DNA of 14,717 nucleotides, taken from an uncultured Porphyromonadaceae bacterium (lineage in GTDB: Bacteria > Bacteroidota > Bacteroidia > Bacteroidales > Muribaculaceae). Below are positions 6,877 to 13,837 of this stretch, piece by piece. The position numbers were made by a program, and so were the translations under genes. Within the stretch, counting starts at the first letter, position 1. Each line of letters starts with the position of its first letter. The stretch covers positions 1-14,717 of the forward strand of contig USGZ01000005.1 of assembly GCA_900554265.1 (NCBI GenBank). The letters run 5' to 3'. The notes under the pieces are model-generated. The model saw only the letters and a list, made by a program, of their open reading frames with translations, was not told where the DNA came from and ran no database searches.

Positions 6877-6907
6877 CAAAGATAGTAATTGTAGAACTAA
6901 TGAGCAA
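6877..6907 (-). promoter_or_regulatory. Promoter of the acyltransferase gene
   Basis: TTG (minus strand 6907-6905), a 20-base spacer and TATCTTTG (6884-6877) fit the Bacteroidetes promoter well. Transcription should begin only a dozen or so bases before the ATG at 6859, giving a very short leader, and this decides the start codon. Confidence 0.75.
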
Positions 6908-7042
6908 AAGCCGCTTCCAATATCTGAATTTGGGAGTAATCGGGTTTATTTGAGTCATTGGATCAATTAATGCGCATGGCGGAGGGGCATGGGTTTTGCC
7001 AATTATTCTTAGATGTGGAGCGTGTGGGTGCTGGAATTTTAT

Positions 7043-7050
7043 TATCTTTG
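7043..7050 (+). promoter_or_regulatory. -7 box of the beta-galactosidase gene
   Basis: TATCTTTG matches TAnnTTTG, 45 bases before the ATG at 7095. No TTG sits at the usual distance upstream. The box lies inside the longer open frame that begins at 6996, which argues that the extra upstream residues are not translated. Confidence 0.6.
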
Positions 7051-7094
7051 TGTCCTGGAGGCCGGCAGCCGTTTTTGGCCGGTGCGTTTTCACC

Positions 7095-9455
7095 ATGAAG
7101 AACAGGATTCTGCTTTTCCTTTTAATTACCATATGTCTTGCCGGGGGCTCCGGGGCTTATGCCGCTGAGTGCGGGTCGTTCGGGAGCGGCGACGGAGTTT
7201 TCCTGCTCAACGGAGAGCCTTTCGTTGTCAAGGCGGCCGAACTGCACTATCCGCGCATTCCGCGGGAATACTGGGAGCAGCGCATTCAGCTCTGCAAAGC
7301 ACTGGGGATGAATACGGTGTGTCTCTACGTATTCTGGAACGCCCACGAGCCGACGCCCGACAGTTTTGATTTCACAGGTCAGAACGACCTGCGCGAGTTC
7401 GTGCGGCTATGCGACCGCAACGGCATGAAAGTGATTCTGCGCCCCGGGCCGTATGTCTGTGCCGAGTGGGAGATGGGCGGTCTGCCCTGGTGGTTGCTCA
7501 GGAAGAAGGACATCCGCCTGCGCGAGTCCGACCCCTACTTCCTGGAGCGCGTCGACAAGTTCCAGAACGCCGTAGCCGCCCAGGTCGGCGACCTGACGAT
7601 TGCCGACGGCGGTCCCATCATCATGGTGCAGGTCGAGAACGAATACGGCTCCTACGGCACCGACAAGGAATACGTGGGCCGAATCCGCGACATGCTGCGC
7701 CGCAATTTCGGCGATAAGGTGACGCTTTTCCAGTGCGACTGGTCGTCGAACTTCCTCAACAACGGTCTGGACGACCTGATATGGACGATGAATTTCGGCA
7801 CGGGAGCCGATATCGACCAGCAGTTCGCACCGCTGAAGGAGGTACGCCCGCACAGTCCGCTGATGTGTTCGGAATTCTGGAGCGGGTGGTTCGACAAATG
7901 GGGCGCCAACCACGAGACGCGCCCGGCCTCCGACATGATTGCCGGCATCGACGAGATGCTCTCCAAAGGTATTTCCTTCAGCCTCTACATGACCCACGGA
8001 GGCACAAACTGGGGCCACTGGGCCGGTGCCAATTCGCCTGGCTTCGCGCCTGACGTGACTTCCTACGACTACGACGCTCCCATCAGCGAGTCGGGGCAGC
8101 CGACGGAAAAGTACTGGATGCTGCGCGATGTGCTCGCCCGCTACATGGACGGCCAGGAGCAGACGCCGCTGCCCGAACTGATTGAGCCGATTGCGATTCC
8201 GGCCTTCGAGTTCACGGAGGTGGCTCCGCTGTGGTCGAACCTGCCCGAGGCGAAAACCGATTCGGTGATAAGGACCATGGAGGAATACGACCAGGGCTTC
8301 GGGTCGATACTCTACCGCACGGCGCTGCCCCCACTCGGTGCGCCGGCGGTGCTGACCGTCAGCGACCCGCACGATTTCGCGCAGGTGTTCGTCGACGGCC
8401 GCTACATCGGCAAGCTCGACCGCCGCAACGGCGAGAAAGAACTCACCGTGCCCTCCTGCGCCGCCGGAGCCCGCCTGGACATACTGGTCGAAGCCATGGG
8501 ACGCATCAATTTCGGCCGCGCCATCAAGGACTTCAAGGGCATCACCGAAAACGTCACTCTGACTACGACGCACGACGGCCAGACCCGCACCGAGGAGCTG
8601 CGCGACTGGCAGGTATTCAACATCGGCGATAGCTACGGCACCTATGCCGCCATGGACTACCTGCCCGTCTCCGAAGCGACGGCCGCCGACGGGCGCCTGC
8701 CCGCGGGCGCCTACCGCGCGACCTTCGAGGTCGGCCGCCCCTCCGATACCTTCCTGATTTTCGAGACCTGGGGCAAAGGACTGGTCTACGTCAACGGCCA
8801 TCCGCTGGGCCGCATCTGGGAAATCGGACCGCAGCAGACCCTCTACATGCCCGGTTGCTGGCTGCGCGAAGGCGAGAACGAGATAATAGTGTTCGACATC
8901 GTCGGCCCGCGCCAGGCCCGCAGCGAAGGCCTCGCCGAGCCGATACTCGACCGGCTGCAACTCTCCGGACCACAGAAGCACCGCACCGAGGGCCAGGAAC
9001 TCGACCTCAGCGCCGAGACGCCGGCGCTCTCCGGCACCTTCCGCCGCGGCAACGGCTGGCAGGAGGTGCGGCTCGACGTCCCGCAGCGCGGACGCTATAT
9101 CTGCCTTGAGGCCGTCAGCCCCGCCGGCGACGGTGGCACCGCAGCCATCGCCGAGCTTTACGTGCTCGACGAGAACGGCGGCCGGCTCTCCCGCGAAACC
9201 TGGACGGCACTCTACGCCGACAGCGAAGCGACCGCCACCGGCAACCACACCGCCGACAAGATATTCGACCTTCAGGAATCGACCTACTGGAGCACAGAGC
9301 CCGGCAAGCCCTACCCGCACCAGGTAGTAATCGACCTCGGCGCCCCGCAGACCATCTCGGGCATCCAGTACCTGCCGCGCATGGAAAGCGACACCCCCGG
9401 CGCCATCGCCGCCTACCGCCTCTACATCAAGGAAACCAATTCCTTCAAATACTGA
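7095..9455 (+). CDS. Secreted GH35 beta-galactosidase with C-terminal discoidin-like domain
   Basis: A 786-residue exported glycosidase. The signal peptide is MKNRILLFLLITICLAGGSG (1-20) plus a few residues. The GH35 TIM barrel follows, with AELHYPRIPREYW (48-60), VFWNAHEP (79-86) and LRPGPYVCAEWEMGGLPWW (115-133). The acid/base is Glu183 in VENEYGSY and the nucleophile is Glu260 in CSEFWSGW, by comparison with human GLB1. Jelly-roll domains fill about 400-630. The last ~140 residues look like an F5/8-type (discoidin) sugar-binding domain ending AYRLYIKETNSFKY. GH35 enzymes remove terminal beta-galactose from plant galactans or host glycans; in Bacteroidales the enzyme acts in the periplasm or at the surface. 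No SusC/SusD pair or other glycosidase is next to it, so it is not in an obvious polysaccharide utilization locus. The start at 7095 is chosen for the signal peptide and the -7 box. Confidence 0.95.
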   Translation: MKNRILLFLLITICLAGGSGAYAAECGSFGSGDGVFLLNGEPFVVKAAELHYPRIPREYWEQRIQLCKALGMNTVCLYVFWNAHEPTPDSFDFTGQNDLREFVRLCDRNGMKVILRPGPYVCAEWEMGGLPWWLLRKKDIRLRESDPYFLERVDKFQNAVAAQVGDLTIADGGPIIMVQVENEYGSYGTDKEYVGRIRDMLRRNFGDKVTLFQCDWSSNFLNNGLDDLIWTMNFGTGADIDQQFAPLKEVRPHSPLMCSEFWSGWFDKWGANHETRPASDMIAGIDEMLSKGISFSLYMTHGGTNWGHWAGANSPGFAPDVTSYDYDAPISESGQPTEKYWMLRDVLARYMDGQEQTPLPELIEPIAIPAFEFTEVAPLWSNLPEAKTDSVIRTMEEYDQGFGSILYRTALPPLGAPAVLTVSDPHDFAQVFVDGRYIGKLDRRNGEKELTVPSCAAGARLDILVEAMGRINFGRAIKDFKGITENVTLTTTHDGQTRTEELRDWQVFNIGDSYGTYAAMDYLPVSEATAADGRLPAGAYRATFEVGRPSDTFLIFETWGKGLVYVNGHPLGRIWEIGPQQTLYMPGCWLREGENEIIVFDIVGPRQARSEGLAEPILDRLQLSGPQKHRTEGQELDLSAETPALSGTFRRGNGWQEVRLDVPQRGRYICLEAVSPAGDGGTAAIAELYVLDENGGRLSRETWTALYADSEATATGNHTADKIFDLQESTYWSTEPGKPYPHQVVIDLGAPQTISGIQYLPRMESDTPGAIAAYRLYIKETNSFKY

Positions 9456-9478
9456 GCCGCCATATCATATTTTCTTAG

Positions 9479-9486
9479 TAACTTTG
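9479..9486 (+). promoter_or_regulatory. -7 box of the DUF3791/DUF3990 cassette
   Basis: TAACTTTG lies 28 bases before the ATG at 9514 and just after the beta-galactosidase stop. No TTG is found at the usual spacing. The cassette therefore probably has its own promoter and is not simply read through from the upstream gene. Confidence 0.55.
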
Positions 9487-9513
9487 CATAAACAGCATGG
9501 CCTAAGCTTCTGA

Positions 9514-9738
9514 ATGACTATGGAACGAAATAGAATCGACGATATCGGATATTTCATCGCTTTTTGCGTCGAGATATACAAGAACGCACACCGTCTGCCG
9601 GGAGCTGAAGCATCAAAAATATTCTCCGACCATGGCGTCATGGAATATCTGTCCGAGAATTTCGATGTGCTCCACACCCAAAGCCCCGGCTGGATATTGG
9701 CTGAGATAGACGATTTCATAGAAGCAGACCAAAAATGA
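9514..9738 (+). CDS. DUF3791-like small protein, candidate antitoxin or partner
   Basis: A 74-residue acidic protein. Its pattern is an N-terminal helix with YFIAFCVEIYKNAHRLPG, then ASKIFSDHGVMEYLSENFDVLHTQ and a final ILAEIDDFIEADQK helix. The GVMEYLSENFDVLHTQ block is what I recognise from DUF3791 proteins, which are found beside DUF3990 genes. It has no signal peptide or membrane segment, so it should be cytoplasmic. Its TGA stop overlaps the ATG of the next gene (ATGA), implying translational coupling, which is common when a small antitoxin is made together with its toxin. An alternative start is the ATG two codons in. The biochemical role is unknown. Confidence 0.75.
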   Translation: MTMERNRIDDIGYFIAFCVEIYKNAHRLPGAEASKIFSDHGVMEYLSENFDVLHTQSPGWILAEIDDFIEADQK

Positions 9739-10220
9739 CAAAGCTATATCACGGAAGCCTCGAGATAGTGGCAACGCCCGAAATACGCAGACCCAACCGA
9801 ACACTCGATTATGGCGAGGGCTTCTATCTTACATCCTCTGCCAGTCAGGCCGAGGCTTGGGTTCGCCGCAAGTTCAAAGGCGACATAAAGCTCGGTTACG
9901 TCAACATATACGAGTATGACGAATCCCTGGAGGATGGGTTTGAAACACTTGCTTTTGAACGACCGGATGAAATATGGCTTGATTTTGTCATGGCCAACCG
10001 GACTAATCCCGATTTTAAACACCAATATGACATAGTGAAAGGCCCGGTGGCAAACGACCGCGTATATGCGGCGTTCGCACTGTATGAGGCCGGGCTGATA
10101 GACAAGCACGAGCTGATAACCGAACTTCGCGCATATAAACTTGTCAACCAGATATTAATCCACAGCGACAGAGCGCTTGCAAGTGTGAAGTGGGTTGAAG
10201 CGAAGGAGGTGAGAAAATGA
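9735..10220 (+). CDS. DUF3990 protein, candidate ADP-ribosyltransferase-like toxin
   Basis: A 161-residue cytoplasmic protein of DUF3990 length. It begins MTKLYHGSLEIV, then LDYGEGFYLTSSASQAEAW (24-42), YDIVKGPVANDRVY (98-111) and KLVNQILIHSDRAL (135-148). The LYHGS strand (His6) followed by YGxGFYLT (Tyr26, Tyr31) resembles the first two elements of the H-Y-E/Q signature of PARP/diphtheria-type ADP-ribosyltransferases. Gln139 in the NQ segment is the best-placed candidate for the third element. I recall DUF3990 being grouped with the ADP-ribosyl fold, but the catalytic assignment here is my inference. It overlaps both neighbours by ATGA junctions, so the three genes form one unit. A toxin or phage-defence role fits the mobile, AT-rich character; an uncharacterised housekeeping modification remains possible. 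Confidence 0.8.
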   Translation: MTKLYHGSLEIVATPEIRRPNRTLDYGEGFYLTSSASQAEAWVRRKFKGDIKLGYVNIYEYDESLEDGFETLAFERPDEIWLDFVMANRTNPDFKHQYDIVKGPVANDRVYAAFALYEAGLIDKHELITELRAYKLVNQILIHSDRALASVKWVEAKEVRK

Positions 10221-10438
10221 CAGACAGAAAGATTACCCAACAGAATCTATATCTGATACTCCCCGGCAAAGTCAGCAGAATGGCGGCGATGTATGCCGCC
10301 GACTTCGGGCTGCCGATTATCGAAGCTTTGCGGCGGATTTATGATTCAGTAACTTACCGCGAGCTTGAAGATGAAAGCACCAAACTATGGCATTATGGCC
10401 CTGTAGCTCTCTATCAATCATTTCTTGAAAATCATTAA
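10217..10438 (+). CDS. Third small protein of the DUF3990 cassette
   Basis: A 73-residue protein whose core, VSRMAAMYAADFGLPIIEALRRIYDSVTYRELED, is followed by ESTKLWHYGPVALYQSFLENH. It appears to be a compact helical protein with a conserved-looking TKLWHYGP turn. Proteins of this shape commonly accompany DUF3990 genes, as I recall, but I cannot assign a domain name with confidence; it is not clearly similar to the first gene of the cassette. Its ATG overlaps the DUF3990 stop as ATGA, so it is translationally coupled. Candidate roles are a second antitoxin subunit or a regulator. No DNA-binding motif is evident. The 220 bases that follow (10439-10658) hold repeats and the hpt promoter but no gene I can support. 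Confidence 0.65.
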   Translation: MTDRKITQQNLYLILPGKVSRMAAMYAADFGLPIIEALRRIYDSVTYRELEDESTKLWHYGPVALYQSFLENH

Positions 10439-10452
10439 TGCTTGGGGAGTAG

Positions 10453-10480
10453 GGTCTTTAAGGTCTTTAGAGGCTTTAGG
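10453..10480. repeat. Degenerate GGTCTTTAA short tandem repeat
   Basis: Three imperfect units of 9-10 bases follow one another: GGTCTTTAA, GGTCTTTAGA and GGCTTTAGG. Similar TCTTTA-rich direct repeats occur in intergenic DNA of gut Bacteroidales, as I recall. It sits 15 bases after the cassette's last stop codon. No clear hairpin terminator is visible nearby. Confidence 0.5.
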
Positions 10481-10626
10481 AATTTTATGGGCTTTACTAC
10501 GAGATGCTTAATGCTTTCCTATAGCCACGTTAATCTTTCGGTCCTGCTTGCTTTTTCTAATTCCTCTTTCTCCTGAGGGGGGAAAATTTCATGCGGGGAG
10601 GTGTTTCGTGTTTTAAGAAAAATTTG

Positions 10627-10634
10627 TACCTTTG
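10627..10634 (+). promoter_or_regulatory. -7 box of hpt
   Basis: TACCTTTG matches TAnnTTTG, 24 bases before the hpt ATG at 10659. Only a weak TTT sits near the -33 position (10604-10606). The box lies across the TTG that would open a longer hpt frame at 10632, which rules that start out. Confidence 0.65.
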
Positions 10635-10658
10635 CGCAATTATATTCACAACCGAACG

Positions 10659-11201
10659 ATGAAACAAGTGACCTACGAGGGCCTGACTTTCGAGCCCTAT
10701 ATCTCCAAGCATGACATCGATGCCCGCGTGAGTGAGCTCGGAAAAGAAATATGCCGCGACTGCGCCGGTAAAAAGCCCTTGTTCCTATGTGTTCTGAACG
10801 GGGCTTTTGCTTTTGCCTCGGACCTTTTCCGCGCCGCCGAGGAAATCGACGCTGAAATCAGTTTCATAAGGCTCAAAAGCTACGACGGCACTTCAAGCAC
10901 GGGAGTCGTCAACGAAGTCCTCGGTCTTCACGAAGACATCAAGGACCGCACGGTAATTATCGTGGAGGATATCGTCGACACCGGCAACACCATGTACCGC
11001 CTCATCGGCGACCTTCAGAAGCACGAACCCGCCGAAATCAAAATCGCCACGCTGCTTTTCAAGCCCCAGGCCCTGGTGCGTCCTCTGAAACCGGACTACG
11101 TAGGCTTCGAGATACCGTCGAAATTCATCATCGGCTACGGTCTTGACCTCAACGGCATGGCCCGCAACCTCAACGACATTTACGTTCTTAAAGAGAACTG
11201 A
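10659..11201 (+). CDS. hpt: Hypoxanthine (guanine) phosphoribosyltransferase
   Basis: A 180-residue cytoplasmic enzyme that salvages hypoxanthine or guanine with PRPP to give IMP or GMP. The type I phosphoribosyltransferase fold is clear. LCVLNGAFAFASDLFRA carries the PPi-loop region, and SYDGTSSTG is the flexible loop with the catalytic Ser-Tyr. VIIVEDIVDTGNTM is the PRPP-binding motif, and KPDYVGFEIPSKFIIGYGLD is the purine-binding region. The start at MKQVTYEG follows the -7 box at 10627-10634. The gene lies upstream of adk with a 144-base gap, an arrangement I know from other Bacteroidetes, and both enzymes serve purine nucleotide pools. Confidence 0.95.
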   Translation: MKQVTYEGLTFEPYISKHDIDARVSELGKEICRDCAGKKPLFLCVLNGAFAFASDLFRAAEEIDAEISFIRLKSYDGTSSTGVVNEVLGLHEDIKDRTVIIVEDIVDTGNTMYRLIGDLQKHEPAEIKIATLLFKPQALVRPLKPDYVGFEIPSKFIIGYGLDLNGMARNLNDIYVLKEN

Positions 11202-11345
11202 TTGCCGTCGGGGCTTTCGCGCGAACATCTGTTTATCATATACCGCGAACAACCATTATATAAATAGAGGAAGCCTGTTGCGGCGGCGCCCGGCGCCGGT
11301 GCGCTTATGCTTCCGCCTGCATAACGAATAGAAAGCACATCTGAG

Positions 11346-11924
11346 ATGAATATCATAATTTTCGGAGCGCCGGGCAGCGGCAAGGGCACCCAGAGCGAGC
11401 TGCTGATTGCCAACTACGGCCTCTACCATATCTCCACCGGCGAACTCCTGCGCGACAATATAGCGCGTGGCACCAAACTCGGAAAGGTCGCCGACGTTTA
11501 TATATCGAAGGGACTTCTGATTCCCGACGAACTGATGATCGACGTACTTGCCGACACCCTGCGCAGCAATCCCGAAATCATGAAGAAAGGCGTGATTTTC
11601 GACGGATTTCCGCGCACCATTCCGCAGGCCGAGGCACTTTCCAAACTCCTGAAGGACCTTGGGAGCGAGATTCACGCCGTAGTAGGTCTCGAAGTGGACG
11701 AGGACGAACTCGTAAAGCGCATGCTCGAGCGCGGCAAGGCCTCCGGCCGCTCGGACGACAACATCGACACCATAAAGAAGCGTCTCGAAGTCTACCACAA
11801 GCAGACCTCGCCGCTGAAGGAATATTACGTCAGCAAGGGCAACTATCATGCCATCGACGGTTCCGGCGACGTAAACAAAATACATAAAGCCATCTCCGAC
11901 TCGCTGACCGGGAAGGTCGGCTAA
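11346..11924 (+). CDS. adk: Adenylate kinase, short-LID form
   Basis: A 192-residue enzyme that interconverts AMP + ATP and 2 ADP. It opens MNIIIFGAPGSGKGTQSE with the P-loop GAPGSGKGT at 7-15. Next come YHISTGELLRDNI (AMP site), GVIFDGFPRTIPQAE (the DGFPR motif) and LERGKASGRSDDN, where the zinc-finger-like LID insertion of longer bacterial enzymes is replaced by a short loop. The DNIDTIKKRLEVYHKQTSPL segment completes the nucleotide clamp. The length is normal for the short variant. No obvious TAnnTTTG box lies in the 144-base gap after hpt, so co-transcription with hpt is likely. A GC-rich palindromic stretch (about 11284-11298) is in that gap. Confidence 0.97.
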   Translation: MNIIIFGAPGSGKGTQSELLIANYGLYHISTGELLRDNIARGTKLGKVADVYISKGLLIPDELMIDVLADTLRSNPEIMKKGVIFDGFPRTIPQAEALSKLLKDLGSEIHAVVGLEVDEDELVKRMLERGKASGRSDDNIDTIKKRLEVYHKQTSPLKEYYVSKGNYHAIDGSGDVNKIHKAISDSLTGKVG

Positions 11925-11977
11925 GGAAGCGCTCACGACGGACAGCGTGCTATTATCCACACAGTCATACTTTAAAG

Positions 11978-13708
11978 ATGTACCAATTCGAAGAACCCTA
12001 CAACGAAGCGCCTTACGACGATTTGCTTGAAATTTTCCGACGCTCCTTCGTCGACAATTTCTCGCTGCCGGCGCTGACGGACTATATCACCGGAAAGACC
12101 ATCAGCTACGGCGACATGGCCCGGCGCATCGCGCGCCTTCATCTGTTCTTCGAGCTTGCCGGCATAAAGCATGGCGACAAAATCGCCCTCTTGGGCAAGA
12201 ACACTCCCAACTGGGTAATAGCCTTCATGGCCACAATCACCTACGGAGCCACCATCGTACCTGTGCTGTCGGACTTCAATCCCGCCGACGCCACGCACAT
12301 TATCGATCATTCCGACTCGGTGCTTCTCTTCGTAGCCGACGGCATCTTCAGCCATCTGAACTTCGACGAGCTTCCTCAGTTGCGCGCGGTAGTGAGCCTC
12401 GACACCCGCTCGGTAATCGCAGACCGCTCCGTGCCTTCGGGACGCCGGCGCCTGAACACTCATGCATCTATAGTCAAGAGCCTCACGCGCCAGTTCCGCA
12501 ACCGCTACCCGAACGGCTTCGGGCCCAAGGACATCTCCTACCCTAAGCTGGACCACAGCAATACGGCCATTATCAACTATACCTCCGGCACGACGGGCTT
12601 CTCCAAGGGAGTAATGCTTACGCTGAACAATCTGCTGGGCAACACCGTTTTCGGCATCCGCTCGCGACTTCACTACTCGGGGTCCCGCGCGCTGTCGTTC
12701 CTCCCACTGGCCCACGCCTACGGCTGCGCCTTCGACATGCTCGTTCCGCTTGCCGTCGGCAGCCACGTGACCCTGCTCTGCAAGACCCCGACGCCTCAAC
12801 TTCTGCTCAAGGCCATGCGTCAGGTGCGCCCCTCGCTGATAATCTGCGTGCCTCTGATTCTCGAAAAGATTTACAAGAAGGTTGTCGTACCGCTGCTCAC
12901 GCGCAAACCCATGCGCTGGGTACTGGCCGTTCCTATGCTGGACAAGGCCGTGTACTCCGTAATCCGCAGCAAGCTCGTCGAGGCCTTCGGCGGCAGTTTC
13001 GAGGAAGTAATCGTAGGCGGCGCGCCCCTGAACCAGGAAGTAGAGGATTTTCTTTACCGCATCAAGTTCCCCTTCACCGTAGGCTACGGCATGACCGAAT
13101 GCGGTCCTCTGATCAGCTACACCCCCTGGCGTCGCTTCATACCCGAATCCTCGGGGCGCACCCTCAGCGGCATCATGGAGGCAAAAATACTCGAGGACAA
13201 TACCATCGAGGGCCCGGACGGCACGCGACAGGGCGAAATCATGGTCCGCGGCATGAACGTGATGAAAGGTTACTACAAGAACCCCGAAGCGACGGCCGCG
13301 ACCCTCGACGAGGACGGCTGGCTGCACACCGGCGACATGGGGTACCTCGGCGGCCCCCAGAATCGCACTGTTTTCATCCGCGGCCGCTACAAGACCATGA
13401 TACTCAGCGCCAACGGACAGAACATCTACCCCGAGGAAATCGAGAGCAAGCTCAGCAACATGCCCTACGTCAACGAGTGCCTCGTCCTCGAGCGCAACGG
13501 CCATCTGGTAGCGCTCTGCCATCCGGACAAGGACGCCGTGGCGCAGGCCGGCCTGACACCGGAGCAGCTCGAAGCCGCCATGGAGGAAAACCGCCGGAGC
13601 CTGAATAAAATCGTGGCGCCATACGAAAACGTCGAGAAAATCGAGATAATGCCCGAGGAATTCGAGAAAACGCCAAAACGCTCCATCCGGCGATTCCTCT
13701 ATAAATAA
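11978..13708 (+). CDS. AMP-forming long-chain acyl-CoA ligase (AMP-binding family)
   Basis: A 576-residue adenylate-forming enzyme. Core motifs are YTSGTTGFSKGVM (201-213, ATP phosphate binding), FLPLAHAYG (241-249), VGGAPLN (346-352), GYGMTECGP (369-377) and GWLHTGD (447-453). IRGRYKTMILSANGQNIYP (467-485) is the hinge and CoA-side region. It is likely to activate fatty acids to acyl-AMP and then acyl-CoA (or acyl-ACP) at the inner face of the membrane. There is no signal peptide. In the A10 region the sequence is EKTPKRSIRRFLY (563-575): the place usually held by the catalytic Lys just before the Ile is Ser569, with Lys567 two residues earlier. The gene starts 53 bases after adk without a visible -7 box, so it may be read from the hpt-adk transcript. 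Confidence 0.9.
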   Translation: MYQFEEPYNEAPYDDLLEIFRRSFVDNFSLPALTDYITGKTISYGDMARRIARLHLFFELAGIKHGDKIALLGKNTPNWVIAFMATITYGATIVPVLSDFNPADATHIIDHSDSVLLFVADGIFSHLNFDELPQLRAVVSLDTRSVIADRSVPSGRRRLNTHASIVKSLTRQFRNRYPNGFGPKDISYPKLDHSNTAIINYTSGTTGFSKGVMLTLNNLLGNTVFGIRSRLHYSGSRALSFLPLAHAYGCAFDMLVPLAVGSHVTLLCKTPTPQLLLKAMRQVRPSLIICVPLILEKIYKKVVVPLLTRKPMRWVLAVPMLDKAVYSVIRSKLVEAFGGSFEEVIVGGAPLNQEVEDFLYRIKFPFTVGYGMTECGPLISYTPWRRFIPESSGRTLSGIMEAKILEDNTIEGPDGTRQGEIMVRGMNVMKGYYKNPEATAATLDEDGWLHTGDMGYLGGPQNRTVFIRGRYKTMILSANGQNIYPEEIESKLSNMPYVNECLVLERNGHLVALCHPDKDAVAQAGLTPEQLEAAMEENRRSLNKIVAPYENVEKIEIMPEEFEKTPKRSIRRFLYK

Positions 13709-13743
13709 ACCGGCCCGCAGGCACACAAACCATCGACAGCGTC

Positions 13744-13753
13744 AGAACGTTCT
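13744..13753. promoter_or_regulatory. Ten-base perfect palindrome AGAACGTTCT
   Basis: A perfect palindrome lies between the acyl-CoA ligase stop and the terminator hairpin. It could be an operator half-structure or chance; no regulator gene is nearby and its distance to the next ATG (13838) is 84 bases. Confidence 0.25.
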
Positions 13754-13758
13754 AAATC

Positions 13759-13808
13759 AAGGGCGGACCGAGTGCGCCGGAAGGCAACCCGCGACCGCCC
13801 TTTATTTC
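13759..13808 (+). terminator. Terminator after the acyl-CoA ligase gene, with internal GNRA hairpin
   Basis: AAGGGCGG (13759-13766) pairs with CCGCCCTT (13795-13802), followed by TATTTC. Inside the loop a second stem, GCC-GGAA-GGC (13776-13785), closes a GNRA-type tetraloop. It sits 50 bases past the ligase stop and 30 bases before the lipoprotein gene. The branched shape is more elaborate than a plain terminator. Confidence 0.6.
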
Positions 13809-13837
13809 AACATAGCGAAACATAATAACACAAGAAT

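Noticed and set aside
6996..7094. 33-codon N-terminal extension of the beta-galactosidase
   Set aside because: It would hide the signal peptide, and the -7 box at 7043-7050 lies inside it.
6860..7132. 91-codon N-terminal extension of the acyltransferase
   Set aside because: It lies upstream of the TTG-N20-TATCTTTG promoter and overlaps the divergent beta-galactosidase start; the residues are not hydrophobic or motif-bearing.
7407..9320. 637-codon minus-strand open frame opposite the beta-galactosidase
   Set aside because: No domain and composition typical of antisense frames in GC-rich genes; the plus strand has intact GH35 active-site motifs.
10453..10480. Possible CRISPR-like array in the GGTCTTTAA repeats
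   Set aside because: Units are only 9-10 bases, degenerate and without spacers.
10632..10658. Upstream TTG start for hpt
   Set aside because: It lies within the -7 promoter box, so it would not be in the transcript; the family starts at the later ATG.
11972..13726. 584-codon minus-strand open frame opposite the acyl-CoA ligase
   Set aside because: Antisense shadow; the plus strand has all AMP-binding motifs.
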